64,000 nt of DNA from Acidithiobacillus ferridurans (GTDB lineage: Bacteria > Pseudomonadota > Gammaproteobacteria > Acidithiobacillales > Acidithiobacillaceae), in assembly GCF_003966655.1 (NCBI RefSeq), contig NZ_AP018795.1, positions 2,857,400 to 2,921,399 of the forward strand, read 5' to 3'. The notes under the pieces are model-generated. The model was given only the letters and a program-made list of their open reading frames with translations, was not told the origin of the DNA and made no database searches. Shown piece after piece: positions 10,958 through 21,036 of the stretch (positions are counted from its first letter, which is position 1; each line of letters opens with the position of its first letter). Made by a program: the position numbers and the translations under genes.

Positions 10958-12832
10958 CTACGCCCGGACTGGTGACGGGGCAAGCAATGCCAGCAATTCT
11001 CTGCCGGACTTTTCGATTCCTGCGGCACCCAGGCCCAGATCTGCCAACCATTGGCTGGCGTCGCCCTGTTCGATGAAGATGTCGGGTAAACCGAGTAGAC
11101 GCATAGGTATGACGACGCCCTCGTTGAGCAGGAATTCTGCCACGGCACTACCGGCACCGCCCATACGTGAGCCTTCCTCCACCGTCAAAAATGCGCGATG
11201 ACTCTGGGCCAGGCTGATCAGCAATTCCGTATCCAGCGGCTTGACGAAGCGCATGTTGACGACGGTGGCGCCGAGGGTTTCGCCCGCCGCCATGGCCGCT
11301 GCTGCCCGGGTACCGAAGGCGAGAATCGCCAGATCCTTGCCTTTCCGAAGGATCTCGGCCTTGCCGATAGGGATCTGCCGGGATAAATCTCTGTCCAGGG
11401 CTACGCCCAGTCCGTTACCGCGCGGATATCGCACCAGGGCAGGGCCCTGCCAGGCAAAGCCTGTATTGAGCATGTCGCGCATTTCCTGCTCATCTTTTGG
11501 TGCCATGATGACCAGATTCGGTATGCAACGGGCATACGCGATGTCGAAGGCGCCCTGATGGGTGGCGCCGTCGGCCCCCACCAGTCCGGCACGGTCGATG
11601 GCAAAAAGTACCGGCAGATTCTGGATGGCGACATCATGCAGGAGCTGGTCATAGGCCCGCTGCAAAAAGGTGGAGTAGATGGCGACCACCGGATGTATCC
11701 CATCACAGGCCAGCCCTGCCGCAAAAGTCACCGCATGCTGCTCGGCGATACCCACATCAAAATAACGCTCGGGAAACAGTTGCTCAAAGCGCACCAGTCC
11801 GGAGCCCTCCCGCATGGCCGGTGTAATGGCGACCAGGTGTTTTTCCGCCGCGCCTTTTTCGCAGAGCCAGTCCCCAAACACCTGGGTGTAGCTGGGTGCA
11901 CCGGCGGATTTCTTCGCCATCCTGCCATCACTGCGGTTAAAGGGCGTTACTCCGTGATAGCCGCAGGGATCCTGCTCGGCAGGACCATAGCCCTTGCCCT
12001 TTTTAGTGATCACATGAAGCAAACGTGGTCCTCTGATTTTTTTCAGGTTCTCGAGAGTCGGGATCAACGCATCCAGATCGTGGCCATCAATGGGACCAAA
12101 ATAATGAAATCCCATTTCCTCGAACAGCACCCCCGGCGTCACCAACCCCTTCACGCCCTCTTCCGCCTTTTTGGCCAGTTCTCGCAATGGCGGTACGAAG
12201 CTCAACGCCTGTCCCGCCCCCTCGCGTACGGTGTTATAGAGGCGCCCGGAAAGAATGCCCGTCAGGTATCGGGATACCGCACCAACATTGGGTGAAATAG
12301 ACATTTCGTTGTCATTGAGAACAACCAGCAGGTCGGCATCCAAAACCCCGCCGTTATTCAGCGCTTCATAGGCGAGACCTGCCGTCATGGCACCATCACC
12401 AATGACCGCCACCACCTGCCGTGATTTATGCTCCAGCCTGGCCGCCACCGCCATCCCCAGACCAGCGCTGATGGAGGTACTGGAGTGTCCGGCGCCGAAG
12501 CTGTCATAGGGGCTCTCATCTCGTTTGAGGAAGCCGGAAAGACCATCCCTGATGCGCAACTGCGGAAAACGTGCGCTACGCCCGGTGAGAATTTTGTGGG
12601 GGTATGCCTGGTGTCCGACGTCCCAGATCAGACGATCGTCCGGCGTATTGAATACGGCGTGCAGCGCCACGGTCAGCTCCACAGCTCCGAGACAGGAAGA
12701 GAGATGCCCACCCGTCTGGCTGACCGTTTCCAAGAGGAAGTGACGCACCGCCTTGGCCACGTTCTTCTGCTCACCGCGCGACATCTGGCGCAGTTCGGCA
12801 GGCATGGGGAAACCCTTCAACAAATCACTCAT
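10958..12832 (-). CDS. dxs: 1-deoxy-D-xylulose-5-phosphate synthase
   Basis: First enzyme of the MEP isoprenoid pathway: thiamine-diphosphate-dependent condensation of pyruvate and glyceraldehyde 3-phosphate. 624 residues, the usual length. Visible are the thiamine-diphosphate motif [16 protein letters not shown], the [15 protein letters not shown] block, [16 protein letters not shown] and the transketolase-type pyrimidine domain with [14 protein letters not shown]. The start overlaps the ispA stop by 4 bp, so translation is probably coupled. Confidence 0.96.
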   Translation of the reverse strand: MSDLLKGFPMPAELRQMSRGEQKNVAKAVRHFLLETVSQTGGHLSSCLGAVELTVALHAVFNTPDDRLIWDVGHQAYPHKILTGRSARFPQLRIRDGLSGFLKRDESPYDSFGAGHSSTSISAGLGMAVAARLEHKSRQVVAVIGDGAMTAGLAYEALNNGGVLDADLLVVLNDNEMSISPNVGAVSRYLTGILSGRLYNTVREGAGQALSFVPPLRELAKKAEEGVKGLVTPGVLFEEMGFHYFGPIDGHDLDALIPTLENLKKIRGPRLLHVITKKGKGYGPAEQDPCGYHGVTPFNRSDGRMAKKSAGAPSYTQVFGDWLCEKGAAEKHLVAITPAMREGSGLVRFEQLFPERYFDVGIAEQHAVTFAAGLACDGIHPVVAIYSTFLQRAYDQLLHDVAIQNLPVLFAIDRAGLVGADGATHQGAFDIAYARCIPNLVIMAPKDEQEMRDMLNTGFAWQGPALVRYPRGNGLGVALDRDLSRQIPIGKAEILRKGKDLAILAFGTRAAAAMAAGETLGATVVNMRFVKPLDTELLISLAQSHRAFLTVEEGSRMGGAGSAVAEFLLNEGVVIPMRLLGLPDIFIEQGDASQWLADLGLGAAGIEKSGRELLALLAPSPVRA

Positions 12833-13749
12833 TTGCTCCGCTCTATAATGAGGCGCGCCAGGGCGCGAAGATGATCTGCTTCTGCTTGCCAGGATTGCAA
12901 GGCATCCAAAGCCTCGTCGAGCAGGCGTTGGGCATAGCTCCGCGCCTCTGCAAGGCCAAGCAGGGTGATGAAACTGGGTTTATTGCGGCTGCGGTCCGCG
13001 CCCTGCTGCGCTTTCCCGGTCTGTTGCAGATCCCCGATTTCGTCAAGGATATCGTCCTGCACCTGAAAGGCGAGCCCGACACGATCGGCGTAACGCAGCA
13101 GCGCGGCACCCCGAGCCTCCTGCGCATCAATGCCTGCCGCACAGAGCGCCAACTGGATGGCGCAGCGCATGAGCATGCCCGTTTTGTGCAGGTGCATTTG
13201 CTCCAACGCCGGCAAGGCCAATTCACGCCCCACCGCGGCAAGATCAATGGCCTGTCCTCCCACCATACCCCGCGAACCAGCGGCCTGCGCGAGGGTTGCC
13301 AGCATCTGCACCTGCCGTTCCGCCGCCATGCCCCAACCTGGTTCCGCGAGCACCAGAAAGGCCTGCGCCTGCAAACCGTCGCCGACAAGAATGGCCGTGG
13401 CCTCGTCATAGGCGCGATGACAGGTGGGCAGGCCGCGACGCAGATCATCATTGTCCATGGCGGGGAGATCATCATGCACTAGCGAATAGGCATGGATCAT
13501 TTCCAATGCCGCTGCAGGGCGGTCCAGACGCTCCAGCGGCACCCCCAAGCAGGCCCCTGCTGCGTATACCAGCAGAGGACGGACGCGCTTGCCGCCACCC
13601 AGCGTGCTGTAACGCATGGCGTCATGCAGCCGCGCCGGCAGGAGATGCGCCGGGGGCAGCAGTGTTTCCAGAACGTCCTCAATGCGTCGTACCGAGCGTG
13701 ACCGGAACTGCGCAAAAGTTTCGTTGTTCACCGCAACATCCAGGGTCAT
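12829..13749 (-). CDS. ispA: Farnesyl/geranyl diphosphate synthase
   Basis: All-trans short-chain prenyl transferase of 306 residues that builds C15 prenyl diphosphate from IPP and DMAPP. The first Asp-rich motif is [14 protein letters not shown] and the second is DDILDEIGD; both bind Mg-diphosphate. [11 protein letters not shown] is also present. It overlaps xseB upstream and dxs downstream by 4 bp each, the common xseB-ispA-dxs arrangement. Confidence 0.95.
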   Translation of the reverse strand: MTLDVAVNNETFAQFRSRSVRRIEDVLETLLPPAHLLPARLHDAMRYSTLGGGKRVRPLLVYAAGACLGVPLERLDRPAAALEMIHAYSLVHDDLPAMDNDDLRRGLPTCHRAYDEATAILVGDGLQAQAFLVLAEPGWGMAAERQVQMLATLAQAAGSRGMVGGQAIDLAAVGRELALPALEQMHLHKTGMLMRCAIQLALCAAGIDAQEARGAALLRYADRVGLAFQVQDDILDEIGDLQQTGKAQQGADRSRNKPSFITLLGLAEARSYAQRLLDEALDALQSWQAEADHLRALARLIIERSK

Positions 13750-13994
13750 CCGTCTTCTTCCTGAGTAAGCGGAGCAGGAACCGCGTCCTCTCCGAGCAAT
13801 GTTTCCACGATCTGCCGCGCGTTCTGCAACTGCGCCTCGGCACGCCTGGACAATTCGATGCCGCGCTGGAAAAGGGCGACAGAGTCTTCCAGACCTAACT
13901 GCCCCCCTTCCAGGCGGCGAACGGTCTCTTCCAAGGCATCCAGGGTGCTTGCGAAGTCGGCGGGGGCTTCCACGGGGGACGATTCGTCGTTCAT
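13746..13994 (-). CDS. xseB: Exodeoxyribonuclease VII small subunit
   Basis: Small subunit of the nuclease that degrades single-stranded DNA to oligonucleotides; it binds XseA in multiple copies. The 82 residues contain the family core FASTLDALEETVRRLEGGQL followed by LEDSVALFQRGIELSRRAEAQL. Three starts are possible in frame: ATG at 13994 (chosen, GGAAAAG just upstream), ATG at 14006 and TTG at 14015. Its partner xseA lies separately at 16872 on the other strand. First gene of the long minus-strand run. Confidence 0.88.
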   Translation of the reverse strand: MNDESSPVEAPADFASTLDALEETVRRLEGGQLGLEDSVALFQRGIELSRRAEAQLQNARQIVETLLGEDAVPAPLTQEEDG

Positions 13995-14126
13995 ATGCTT
14001 TTCCATGTTCGCCAATTAAACACTAGGCCCAGTCCTCTGGGCAAGGGAAAAAACGAAGATTCAGACTGGACGGTACGTTCGTCAACCCCTAAAATCCTGC
14101 CGCACATCATCTTTAAGGCTTTCGCC

Positions 14127-15338
14127 ATGTCTCTGCAAAAGATTGGGAATGTCCCCAACACGGCCACCAACGTCACCCGCTTTGAGGTTTTGGGCGCTAT
14201 CAGCGCGTCACATTTTCTCAATGATAGCATCCAGTCGCTGATGCTGGCGGTGTACCCGCTGTTTAAAAGCCATTTCGACCTGAGTTTTGGGCAGATCGGG
14301 TTGATTACGCTCGCCTATCAGGTGACCGCATCCATCATTCAACCGTTGGTCGGGCGTTTCACCGATGGCCACCCCATGCCCTATTCATTGCCCTTCGGCA
14401 TGCTGTTTACCTTTGGTGGGCTACTGTTGCTATCCGTGGCCCCGAATTATGAGGTGCTCTTGTTGGCAGCAGCGTTAGTGGGCCTGGGTTCTTCGGTATT
14501 CCACCCAGAGTCGTCGCGGGTGGCGCGGATGGCCTCTGGCGGACGCCACGGACTGGCGCAATCCATCTTTCAGGTGGGTGGAAATGTGGGCGCAGCGGCG
14601 GGTCCGTTGCTGGCCGCCTTTGTCGTCATGCCCAACGGTCAGCACAGCCTGTCATGGTTCTCACTGGCGGCGTTGCTAGCCATCGTGATTCTTTCTTTCG
14701 TGGGGCGCTGGTATCAGCACCAGCACCATCAGCCCAGAAGGCCAGCGGCAAAGGCCGTGGCGCCCCTGCTACCTGCCAAACTGGTGCGACGCAGCATGAT
14801 CATACTGGTCGCACTGATGTTCTCCAAGTTTCTGTATCTGACCAGCATCAGCAGTTACCTGATTTTTTACCTGATGCAGCGCTTTCATATCGGAACCCGG
14901 GAAGCGCAGATGCACCTCTTCGTGTTCCTGGCGGCAGTGGCAGCGGGGACATTGGCGGGCGGACCGATTGGCGACCGGATCGGCCGCAAGAAGGTGATCT
15001 GGGTCTCTCTGCTGGGGATCGCGCCCTTCACCATGGCTCTACCCTATGTGGGCCTGACCCTGAGTGCCATATTGACCATAGTCATCGGTTTTCTGCTGGC
15101 TTCGGCCTTTCCGGCCATCGTGGTGTATGCACAGGAATTGGTACCCGGCAAGATCGGAACCGTTTCCGGTCTGTTTTACGGGCTGGCTTTTGGTCTGGGC
15201 GGGGTCGGTGCCGCATTGCTGGGGGAACTGGCAGACGTCTGGAGTATTCAGGTGGTATATCAGATATGCGCTTTCCTGCCCTTGCTCGGTATACTGGCCG
15301 GATTTTTGCCCCACATTCCCAGCGAGCGGAAGCATTAG
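14127..15338 (+). CDS. fsr: Fosmidomycin-resistance-type MFS exporter
   Basis: Inner-membrane major facilitator of 403 residues with about 12 transmembrane segments. ASHFLNDSIQSLMLAVYPLFK near the N-terminus and GSSVFHPESSRVARMASGGRHGLAQS in the first half are characteristic of the Fsr family, known for exporting fosmidomycin, an inhibitor of the MEP pathway enzyme Dxr. The start ATG at 14127 is chosen over a longer frame because the preceding codons show no similarity. It is divergent from the xseB-ispA-dxs genes. Confidence 0.85.
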   Translation: MSLQKIGNVPNTATNVTRFEVLGAISASHFLNDSIQSLMLAVYPLFKSHFDLSFGQIGLITLAYQVTASIIQPLVGRFTDGHPMPYSLPFGMLFTFGGLLLLSVAPNYEVLLLAAALVGLGSSVFHPESSRVARMASGGRHGLAQSIFQVGGNVGAAAGPLLAAFVVMPNGQHSLSWFSLAALLAIVILSFVGRWYQHQHHQPRRPAAKAVAPLLPAKLVRRSMIILVALMFSKFLYLTSISSYLIFYLMQRFHIGTREAQMHLFVFLAAVAAGTLAGGPIGDRIGRKKVIWVSLLGIAPFTMALPYVGLTLSAILTIVIGFLLASAFPAIVVYAQELVPGKIGTVSGLFYGLAFGLGGVGAALLGELADVWSIQVVYQICAFLPLLGILAGFLPHIPSERKH

Positions 15339-15458
15339 GCTTGGGTACGGCGCGCCACCTTTACTCGGGGCTGTCGATGATTCAAGCTTACGCCCAGTGC
15401 CCGCCCAGCGGGGGCGGCTTGAATTGCGTGGGGCGGCGTTGCCGCGAGGTTAGGACGA

Positions 15459-16289
15459 TTGGCCATCGCTGAACACAAGTTTTATTTTCTGGTTCCCGAG
15501 GAAAAGCCCCACTGGAGCGAGAGCCTGCCGCCCTGGTTGTTGCTTTCCGCTCTGCTTATAGCGCTGGGTATTTTTTTTCTGGTACACGTCCAGAAGCCGA
15601 AAATGGTGTCATTGCGCAGTCAAACAACCGTCCACAAGACCTTTGAAATCATGCCCAAACCTATCCGGCCCCAGGCGCCCAGCCCAACCATGCCGCGGGC
15701 CCTGGCCCCCAGCAAGCCGTTTGCCACGCCGCATCGGATCGTACCCGCCGCACGTCCGCAGCCTAAACCCAGAGCCGTGCCGCAACCTCGTCGTGCGCCG
15801 ACACCAGCGCATCGTCTGTCGCAACGGGTGGCGCCGGAGATGACACAGGAGGCCTCCCCCAGTACGCAGATTCAACCCTTGCCTCATATCAGCATTGGCA
15901 GATTGGAAGAACAGATGGACCAAGTGGCCCGCGCCGCGACTGCAAGTCCGCCGTTACCCAAGTTTGAAAATCCGAAAGGACCAGTGGCAGATTTTTATAT
16001 TGCCGGATGGATACAAAAACTGGAGCGAATCGGCGATCTCAATTACCCGGGCGAAATGGTCGGGCAACTCAAGGTAAAGGTCGTGCTGAATCCGCAGGGA
16101 GACCTTCAACGCATCATCATGGTGCAGTCATCGGGGAACAAAGCCCTGGATGCGGCGGCGGAACGGATCATCCGCCTCTCCTTCCCGTATACGCCGTTCT
16201 CAAAGCAACTCGCAGAGCAAACCCGTAAAATAGAAATTCCGCTGAATATGCATTTCCTGGGGGTGCGGCATGTATCGGCCTGGCATTGA
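15459..16289 (+). CDS. TonB-family protein
   Basis: Energy-transducing periplasm-spanning protein of 276 residues. A short cytoplasmic N-terminus is followed by one membrane anchor (about 24-44), a Pro/Arg/Ala-rich spacer (about 62-130) and a TonB C-terminal domain (about 185-276) with GQLKVKVVLNPQGDLQRI and the SGNKALDAAAERIIRLSFPY pattern. The start is a TTG with GAGG nine bases upstream; the next ATG would remove the anchor. No exbB/exbD are adjacent, so the energising partners must be elsewhere. The receptor served is unknown. Confidence 0.85.
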   Translation: MAIAEHKFYFLVPEEKPHWSESLPPWLLLSALLIALGIFFLVHVQKPKMVSLRSQTTVHKTFEIMPKPIRPQAPSPTMPRALAPSKPFATPHRIVPAARPQPKPRAVPQPRRAPTPAHRLSQRVAPEMTQEASPSTQIQPLPHISIGRLEEQMDQVARAATASPPLPKFENPKGPVADFYIAGWIQKLERIGDLNYPGEMVGQLKVKVVLNPQGDLQRIIMVQSSGNKALDAAAERIIRLSFPYTPFSKQLAEQTRKIEIPLNMHFLGVRHVSAWH

Positions 16290-16344
16290 TCTCATCGGTG
16301 ATGACCATGAAGCGCCCGCTCCTGACCAGACACCGATGTGTTGA

Positions 16345-16716
16345 TCAGTGCGTTGTACCCGGCTGAGCGGAGATTTCTTCGCGGACTTTGTCCATATCCA
16401 GTGCCCGGGCCTGTTGGATCACTTCTTCCAGCGCGCTGGCCGGGAGTGAGCCCGCCTGAGAGAAAATACCGATCTGCTGGCGGAAGACGGTCAGGGTGGG
16501 AATGGAACGGATCTGGAAAGAGTTTGCAAGTTCCTGCTCGGTGTCCGTATTCACCTTGGCGAACACCACATCCGGATGCTTCTCAGCAGCGGCCTCGAAA
16601 ATGGGCGCGAAGGCGCGGCAGGGTGCACACCAGGGCGCCCAGAAATCAACCAGTACCATGTCGTTTCCAGCCACGACGGCGTCGAAATTATCTTGCGTGA
16701 GTTCTACTATGGCCAT
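16345..16716 (-). CDS. trxA: Thioredoxin with WCAPC active site
   Basis: Protein disulfide reductase of 123 residues with the thioredoxin fold. The redox motif is FWAPWCAPC, where most thioredoxins have WCGPC. The cis-proline lies in RSIPTLTVF. The start at 16716 follows AAGGAAT; an upstream in-frame ATG would add 16 poor residues. The C-terminus is about 14 residues longer than E. coli TrxA. It is convergent with the tonB-like gene. Confidence 0.92.
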   Translation of the reverse strand: MAIVELTQDNFDAVVAGNDMVLVDFWAPWCAPCRAFAPIFEAAAEKHPDVVFAKVNTDTEQELANSFQIRSIPTLTVFRQQIGIFSQAGSLPASALEEVIQQARALDMDKVREEISAQPGTTH

Positions 16717-16871
16717 GAGGAATTCCTTTGATGCGGATGTTTGCGCGGCGATGCGCCCGGTCATTCGGGACCATCCCGAATGACAGTAAAATGTATTATG
16801 CTGACCTTAGAACGCGAAGGGCGACAGGGTCAAGAGTCTTCAGTACACCCCCTCAACCATGAGAGCCTGCC

Positions 16872-18212
16872 ATGACCAGCAATGATTCGCAGATCCCCAT
16901 ACTCACCGTCAGCGCACTGAACGCTGCCGCCCGCGAGATCATTGAAGGGAATTTTCCGCTGTTAAGGGTGGAGGGTGAACTGTCCAATTTCAGCAGCCCC
17001 GCATCGGGGCACTGGTATTTTTCGCTGAAAGATGCGCGGGCGCAGGTGCGCTGCGCCATGTTCCGGCAGCGCAATACCTATACCCGGATACAGCCCCGCA
17101 ACGGCATGCAGGTGCAGGTATTGGCGCAGCCCACCCTGTATGAAGGACGGGGCGATTTTCAGTTGATTGTCGAACAATTACTGGATGCCGGGGTGGGCGA
17201 TTTACAGGCACGTTTTGCCGCCCTCAGGGATAAGCTTGCGGCCGAAGGGCTTTTTGCGCCGGAGATCAAACGGCCCCTCCCCCGCTGGCCGCAGCGGGTC
17301 GCCGTGGTCACTTCCGCAAGCGGTGCGGCGCTGCATGACATTCAGGTGACGCTGGCGCGACGCTGGCCAATGCTCGCGGTCATGATTTATCCGGTGCCGG
17401 TGCAGGGCGATCAGGCGGCAGCACAGATTTGCACCGCGCTGGCCCGCATTGCCAGTCGGCGGCAGGAGGATGTGGTGATCTTGGCGCGTGGCGGCGGCAG
17501 CGCGGAGGATCTGTGGTGTTTTAATGAAGAAAGCGTGGCGCGCGCCATTCGTGCCTGCCCGGTGCCGGTGGTGACGGGTATTGGTCATGAAATTGATTTC
17601 ACCATTGCTGATTTTGCGGGCGATTTGCGTGCGGCGACTCCCACGGCGGCGGCGGAAGCGGTTAGCCCCGACCGCGCTGAGTGGTTGCCACGGGTGCAGA
17701 CACAACGGCGACAACTGGAACAGTCCATGCAGCGCACGCTACGGGACGCGACTCAGCGCCTCGACTATTTGCGGCTGCGCCTTCGTCATCCTGGCGAGCG
17801 GGTGCGGGATGCTGAGCGCCGTTTGCGTCTGGCGCGTGAGGCCTTGCGGCGGGTCACGCAGCGTCAGCAAGCCGTATGGGGCGGACGACTGCAGGTTCTC
17901 CAGGCCCGACGTTTGCGGCAAGACCCGCGCCAGCGCTTGCAAAGTCTGAATGAGATGCTGGAAGCCCGACGCGCCGCCCTGACTCTGGCGATAGATAAGC
18001 GATTGGCCAGCGCTGCGGTTCAACAGCAACAGCAGGTAGCGGCCTTACGCCTGCTGGACCCCTTGGCCGTGCTGCAGCGCGGTTTTGCCGTCCTTCGCGA
18101 CGAATCCGGCAAGGTCATTTTTGGCAGCGCCTCTGTCGCGGTGCATGCACAGGTTACCGCGACCCTGGCACAGGGCGCCCTGCTCTGCGAGGTTCTCGAA
18201 AAAAGTGATTAG
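16872..18212 (+). CDS. xseA: Exodeoxyribonuclease VII large subunit
   Basis: Catalytic subunit of exonuclease VII, 446 residues. An N-terminal OB-fold (about 8-105, with LRVEGELSNFSSPASGHWYFSLKD) is followed by the catalytic domain with PQRVAVVTSASGAALHD, ILARGGGSAEDLWCFN and TGIGHEIDFTIADFAGDLRAATPTAAAE, then a long Arg/Gln-rich coiled coil and a small C-terminal domain. Full length; the small subunit gene is 2.9 kb to the left. Confidence 0.96.
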   Translation: MTSNDSQIPILTVSALNAAAREIIEGNFPLLRVEGELSNFSSPASGHWYFSLKDARAQVRCAMFRQRNTYTRIQPRNGMQVQVLAQPTLYEGRGDFQLIVEQLLDAGVGDLQARFAALRDKLAAEGLFAPEIKRPLPRWPQRVAVVTSASGAALHDIQVTLARRWPMLAVMIYPVPVQGDQAAAQICTALARIASRRQEDVVILARGGGSAEDLWCFNEESVARAIRACPVPVVTGIGHEIDFTIADFAGDLRAATPTAAAEAVSPDRAEWLPRVQTQRRQLEQSMQRTLRDATQRLDYLRLRLRHPGERVRDAERRLRLAREALRRVTQRQQAVWGGRLQVLQARRLRQDPRQRLQSLNEMLEARRAALTLAIDKRLASAAVQQQQQVAALRLLDPLAVLQRGFAVLRDESGKVIFGSASVAVHAQVTATLAQGALLCEVLEKSD

Positions 18213-18267
18213 CGCGGCATGCCATGTGCCTCAACATCACATCGGTTCGGTAAAGCCACAGAAAGTC

Positions 18268-18339
18268 CTACCCATCATGCGCCTTTGTCAGGATTTCGAC
18301 GTGCTGCACGAATGCCGGATCAGTTTGCGTCTTTTTCAT
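18268..18339 (-). pseudogene. Fragment of a second copy of the 19940-20386 gene
   Basis: A 23-codon open stretch ends in TAG at 18268. Its peptide begins MKKTQTDPAFVQ and closely resembles the C-terminus (LKKAQTDPAFAQ) of the secreted protein encoded at 19940-20386 on the same strand. The rest of the copy is not recognisable upstream. It lies in the 245-bp gap between xseA and the beta-propeller gene. Best read as the tail of a deleted tandem duplicate. Confidence 0.5.
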
Positions 18340-18457
18340 CGATGGGGTACGTGCGTTAGCACGCATACTCTAAAGTGCAAGAATTTTCCGGGGCGCCAGC
18401 GCTTCCATACAAATAGCCGTACCCGCTGTGTATTGCTGGGGACCGCGTCGCTGACGT

Positions 18458-19936
18458 TCAGCGGGCATTTTCATCGACGCCATCAACCGTTTTCATATGC
18501 CCGATAGGCAGGGAGACCAGATTCCCGGAGGCGCCTCCCACAACAAAGGCATGCGGACTGAGCAGCCCATCGGATGGGCCCACCGTGCCGGTTGCGAGTC
18601 TTTCGGTATGTATCAGTTTGCCCGTTCGCGCATTCAACACATATAATATTCCCTTGGCATTCACCGTATAGAGGGCTCCATGGTATATATTGGGGTTACT
18701 GACATCCGTCCCTGTCCGGAAGGTCCAGAGGATTCTTTCTGTACGCGCATCCAACGCATATAAACGTTTGGTCAAGCGCGGTTCGACATAAATGATACGG
18801 TGCCACGCGGTGAGGGGAGGGTCGTAGATTCCGGGGTGCGTCGGATCGTGCCTGCGCATATGGGAAAACAGGGCTGGTAGATGGATGGCGTGGCTCATTT
18901 TCCGTAGTGCTGCTATTACCCAGTTCTTCCAATATATTTCACTGCTGATGATACGCCCTTGAATCCATGCGCGCGGCGATAGGTAACGGGTATAGATGCT
19001 TTTTCGATGGATCAGACGCCCGGTCGCTGCGTCTAGGCTCACCACTTCGAAGGTAAAGTGGCGCATCGGGGTGTGCTTCCAGAGATGTACCAGAATGTCC
19101 CACAGGTCGTAGGAATCCTTACGCATGAACGCCGTGAACACGGCGTTCCCACACACCACCGGGGATGCTTCCGCAAGATTGACCGTATGCGCGAAATTTC
19201 GCGACCACCGAATTTTGTGAGTTCGCCAGTCGATATCGTAAAAATCGTTGTGGCGAGTAAAAAGATTGTCCGTTCCGAAATACAGATTCGAACCCACTCT
19301 GGCGGGAGAAGACATCGCCGACCATCCACCGATGCGTGTCTGCCAAAGCAGCTTCCCTGTGCGGGCGTCCAGGGCGACGAAACGCCCGCCCCCGGTAGGA
19401 GTTAGAACTTCATGGTGGACATAGTCAGGCGTCGGCATATCCTGACAGTGCGTGGCGTATTCCCAGACCGGCTTGCCGGTAGCCGCCTGGAGTGCCACGA
19501 TGGCATGGGGAAATCGGGAACGGCAGGAATAGCCCGCGTTGACCGCAAACATACGCTTCCCCCCAAGCCCTACTATCACGTCATGGTCCGCCATGATCGC
19601 TTGCGTCATGGTCATGTTGCCCAACGAGGTTCGCCATATAATGGCGCCTGTCCGTGCATCGATGCGCAGCACCTGCCCCTCTTGGCGGCGTCCCGCCTTC
19701 CCCGTCGTTACCAACAGGGTTTCTCCGTCGACTGATGGTGGAGCAATGATGTGCTGACCGATGAAGGTATCGAAGTCACCGATCTTGTTCGGGGTAAACG
19801 CCAAATGTCGCGCATTCCCCTCGAACTGAGATATGGTGGTGGAAGCTGCGGATACGGTTACGCTCGCCATCCCCAAAAGAACCCAGGCGAAAGCCGGCAA
19901 AATGAGGCTTCCGCCAAACGCGTTTTTTAAAATCAA
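18458..19936 (-). CDS. Secreted PQQ-type beta-propeller protein
   Basis: 492 residues with an N-terminal signal peptide (about 1-30, ending near VSA-AS) and many PQQ-like blades: the ALDARTGKLLW motif recurs as IDARTGAIIW, ALQAATGKPVW, SLDAATGRLIH, ALDARTERILW and VLNARTGKLIH. Such propellers occur in BamB-like scaffolds and quinoprotein dehydrogenases. No dehydrogenase active site is recognisable, so an enzyme cannot be claimed. It starts with TTG 3 bp after the stop of the upstream secreted protein gene and has no clear Shine-Dalgarno, suggesting translational coupling. Periplasmic or surface location is inferred from the signal peptide. Confidence 0.75.
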   Translation of the reverse strand: MILKNAFGGSLILPAFAWVLLGMASVTVSAASTTISQFEGNARHLAFTPNKIGDFDTFIGQHIIAPPSVDGETLLVTTGKAGRRQEGQVLRIDARTGAIIWRTSLGNMTMTQAIMADHDVIVGLGGKRMFAVNAGYSCRSRFPHAIVALQAATGKPVWEYATHCQDMPTPDYVHHEVLTPTGGGRFVALDARTGKLLWQTRIGGWSAMSSPARVGSNLYFGTDNLFTRHNDFYDIDWRTHKIRWSRNFAHTVNLAEASPVVCGNAVFTAFMRKDSYDLWDILVHLWKHTPMRHFTFEVVSLDAATGRLIHRKSIYTRYLSPRAWIQGRIISSEIYWKNWVIAALRKMSHAIHLPALFSHMRRHDPTHPGIYDPPLTAWHRIIYVEPRLTKRLYALDARTERILWTFRTGTDVSNPNIYHGALYTVNAKGILYVLNARTGKLIHTERLATGTVGPSDGLLSPHAFVVGGASGNLVSLPIGHMKTVDGVDENAR

Positions 19937-19939
19937 TAA

Positions 19940-20386
19940 CTAACCCATGGTTTTCATGACAGCTTCCGTACGTTGAGCAAACGCCGGGTCTGTCTGCGCC
20001 TTTTTCAACAACATTTCATATTTCACTGGCGTGAGATGATTCTGCACCAAAATATGCTTTATTTGCGTTCCGTATTTCACGAGTATCTGATGATGTTGCG
20101 CAACGGTCATTTTTTTCGTCGACATCTCCTGATGCACCTTCTTGTCGATCGGACGAATAGCCACAACGGCCGATGCAAAGCGATGCAATTCCTTGTGACC
20201 CACGTGAGGACCCTGAGCCGGTTGTGCCGGCATCATTGGCGCGGTGGTGCCTTGGCCGGGTTGAGCCGTGGTGCCGGCAGGCTGTGAAACAGGCCCCACG
20301 GACGACCCCATGTCGGCCAAGGCCAAGGTACTGCCGAAGATAAAAACACCTAATCCTAACAACATATTGCGTAACATATGATACAT
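19940..20386 (-). CDS. Small secreted protein, DUF4168-like
   Basis: 148 residues with a signal peptide (1-24, cleaved after ALA) and a Pro/Gln/Gly-rich linker (30-60). The helical C-terminal part begins LHRFASAVVAIRPIDKK and ends YEMLLKKAQTDPAFAQRTEAVM, resembling the DUF4168 pattern (FA.A...I....YE.I...A..DP.L..R). No function is known for that family. Good Shine-Dalgarno AGGGAGA. It is first in a two-gene unit with the beta-propeller protein and may be its periplasmic partner (inference). A decayed relative lies at 18268-18339. Confidence 0.65.
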   Translation of the reverse strand: MYHMLRNMLLGLGVFIFGSTLALADMGSSVGPVSQPAGTTAQPGQGTTAPMMPAQPAQGPHVGHKELHRFASAVVAIRPIDKKVHQEMSTKKMTVAQHHQILVKYGTQIKHILVQNHLTPVKYEMLLKKAQTDPAFAQRTEAVMKTMG

Positions 20387-20600
20387 GATTGGCTACTCTC
20401 CCTATAACTTTCGGACCTCGCTTAGCGATCCCAAGTGATACAGATATGGACGACAGATCAAACCCCGTTGGAAGCCGGGGCGGCATTCCCATTCAGGAAA
20501 TGGGAAGTATTAAATGCTTTTTATTTCTCATAATTTTGTTTCTCCTAATCTTTTGATTTGTGAATAACTATTAACCACAGCCAGCTAACAGAAGCAAATA

Positions 20601-20614
20601 TAACCACGTGGTTA
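20601..20614. promoter_or_regulatory. Perfect palindrome TAACCACGTGGTTA
   Basis: Fourteen-base perfect inverted repeat around a CACGTG core, 215 bp upstream of the secreted-protein gene start at 20386 in the AT-rich region. It could be a binding site for a dimeric regulator; no regulator is identified. Confidence 0.3.
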
Positions 20615-21036
20615 CATTTCATGCCGACCTTCATATGAAAAGTATCGTAACATATTTTTGTTGTGGCGCCAACCATGTGCGCATCAGGATAAATAGTTGC
20701 ACTTATGACAATTTGTTGTTGCTCCATTTCCACGTTGTGGCGCAAATCCATAGCACACACCTAATAACTTATAAAATCAATAATGTTACAGATTGGTTTT
20801 ACATGTTTTTAGCGGAACATAGAATAACAACAATAATCTTTGTTTATCAAGTAGTTATTATAGAATCATAGATCTATACTGAACGATTATATTTTTATTG
20901 TGTCGCATGCTGGAGTGGCGGATGCACAACACTTATAATGGTGGCACTATCACTGAGGCATCAAAATAACCGCTTGGTTGACGTGAGCACAGATCTCTGT
21001 ATTTTATGCCATTAACGGCACTTGGCGGAAACGAAT

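Noticed and set aside
20545..20871. Short frames on both strands in the AT-rich stretch
   Set aside because: They owe their length to local composition; peptides are rich in His, Ile, Cys and Met without pattern.
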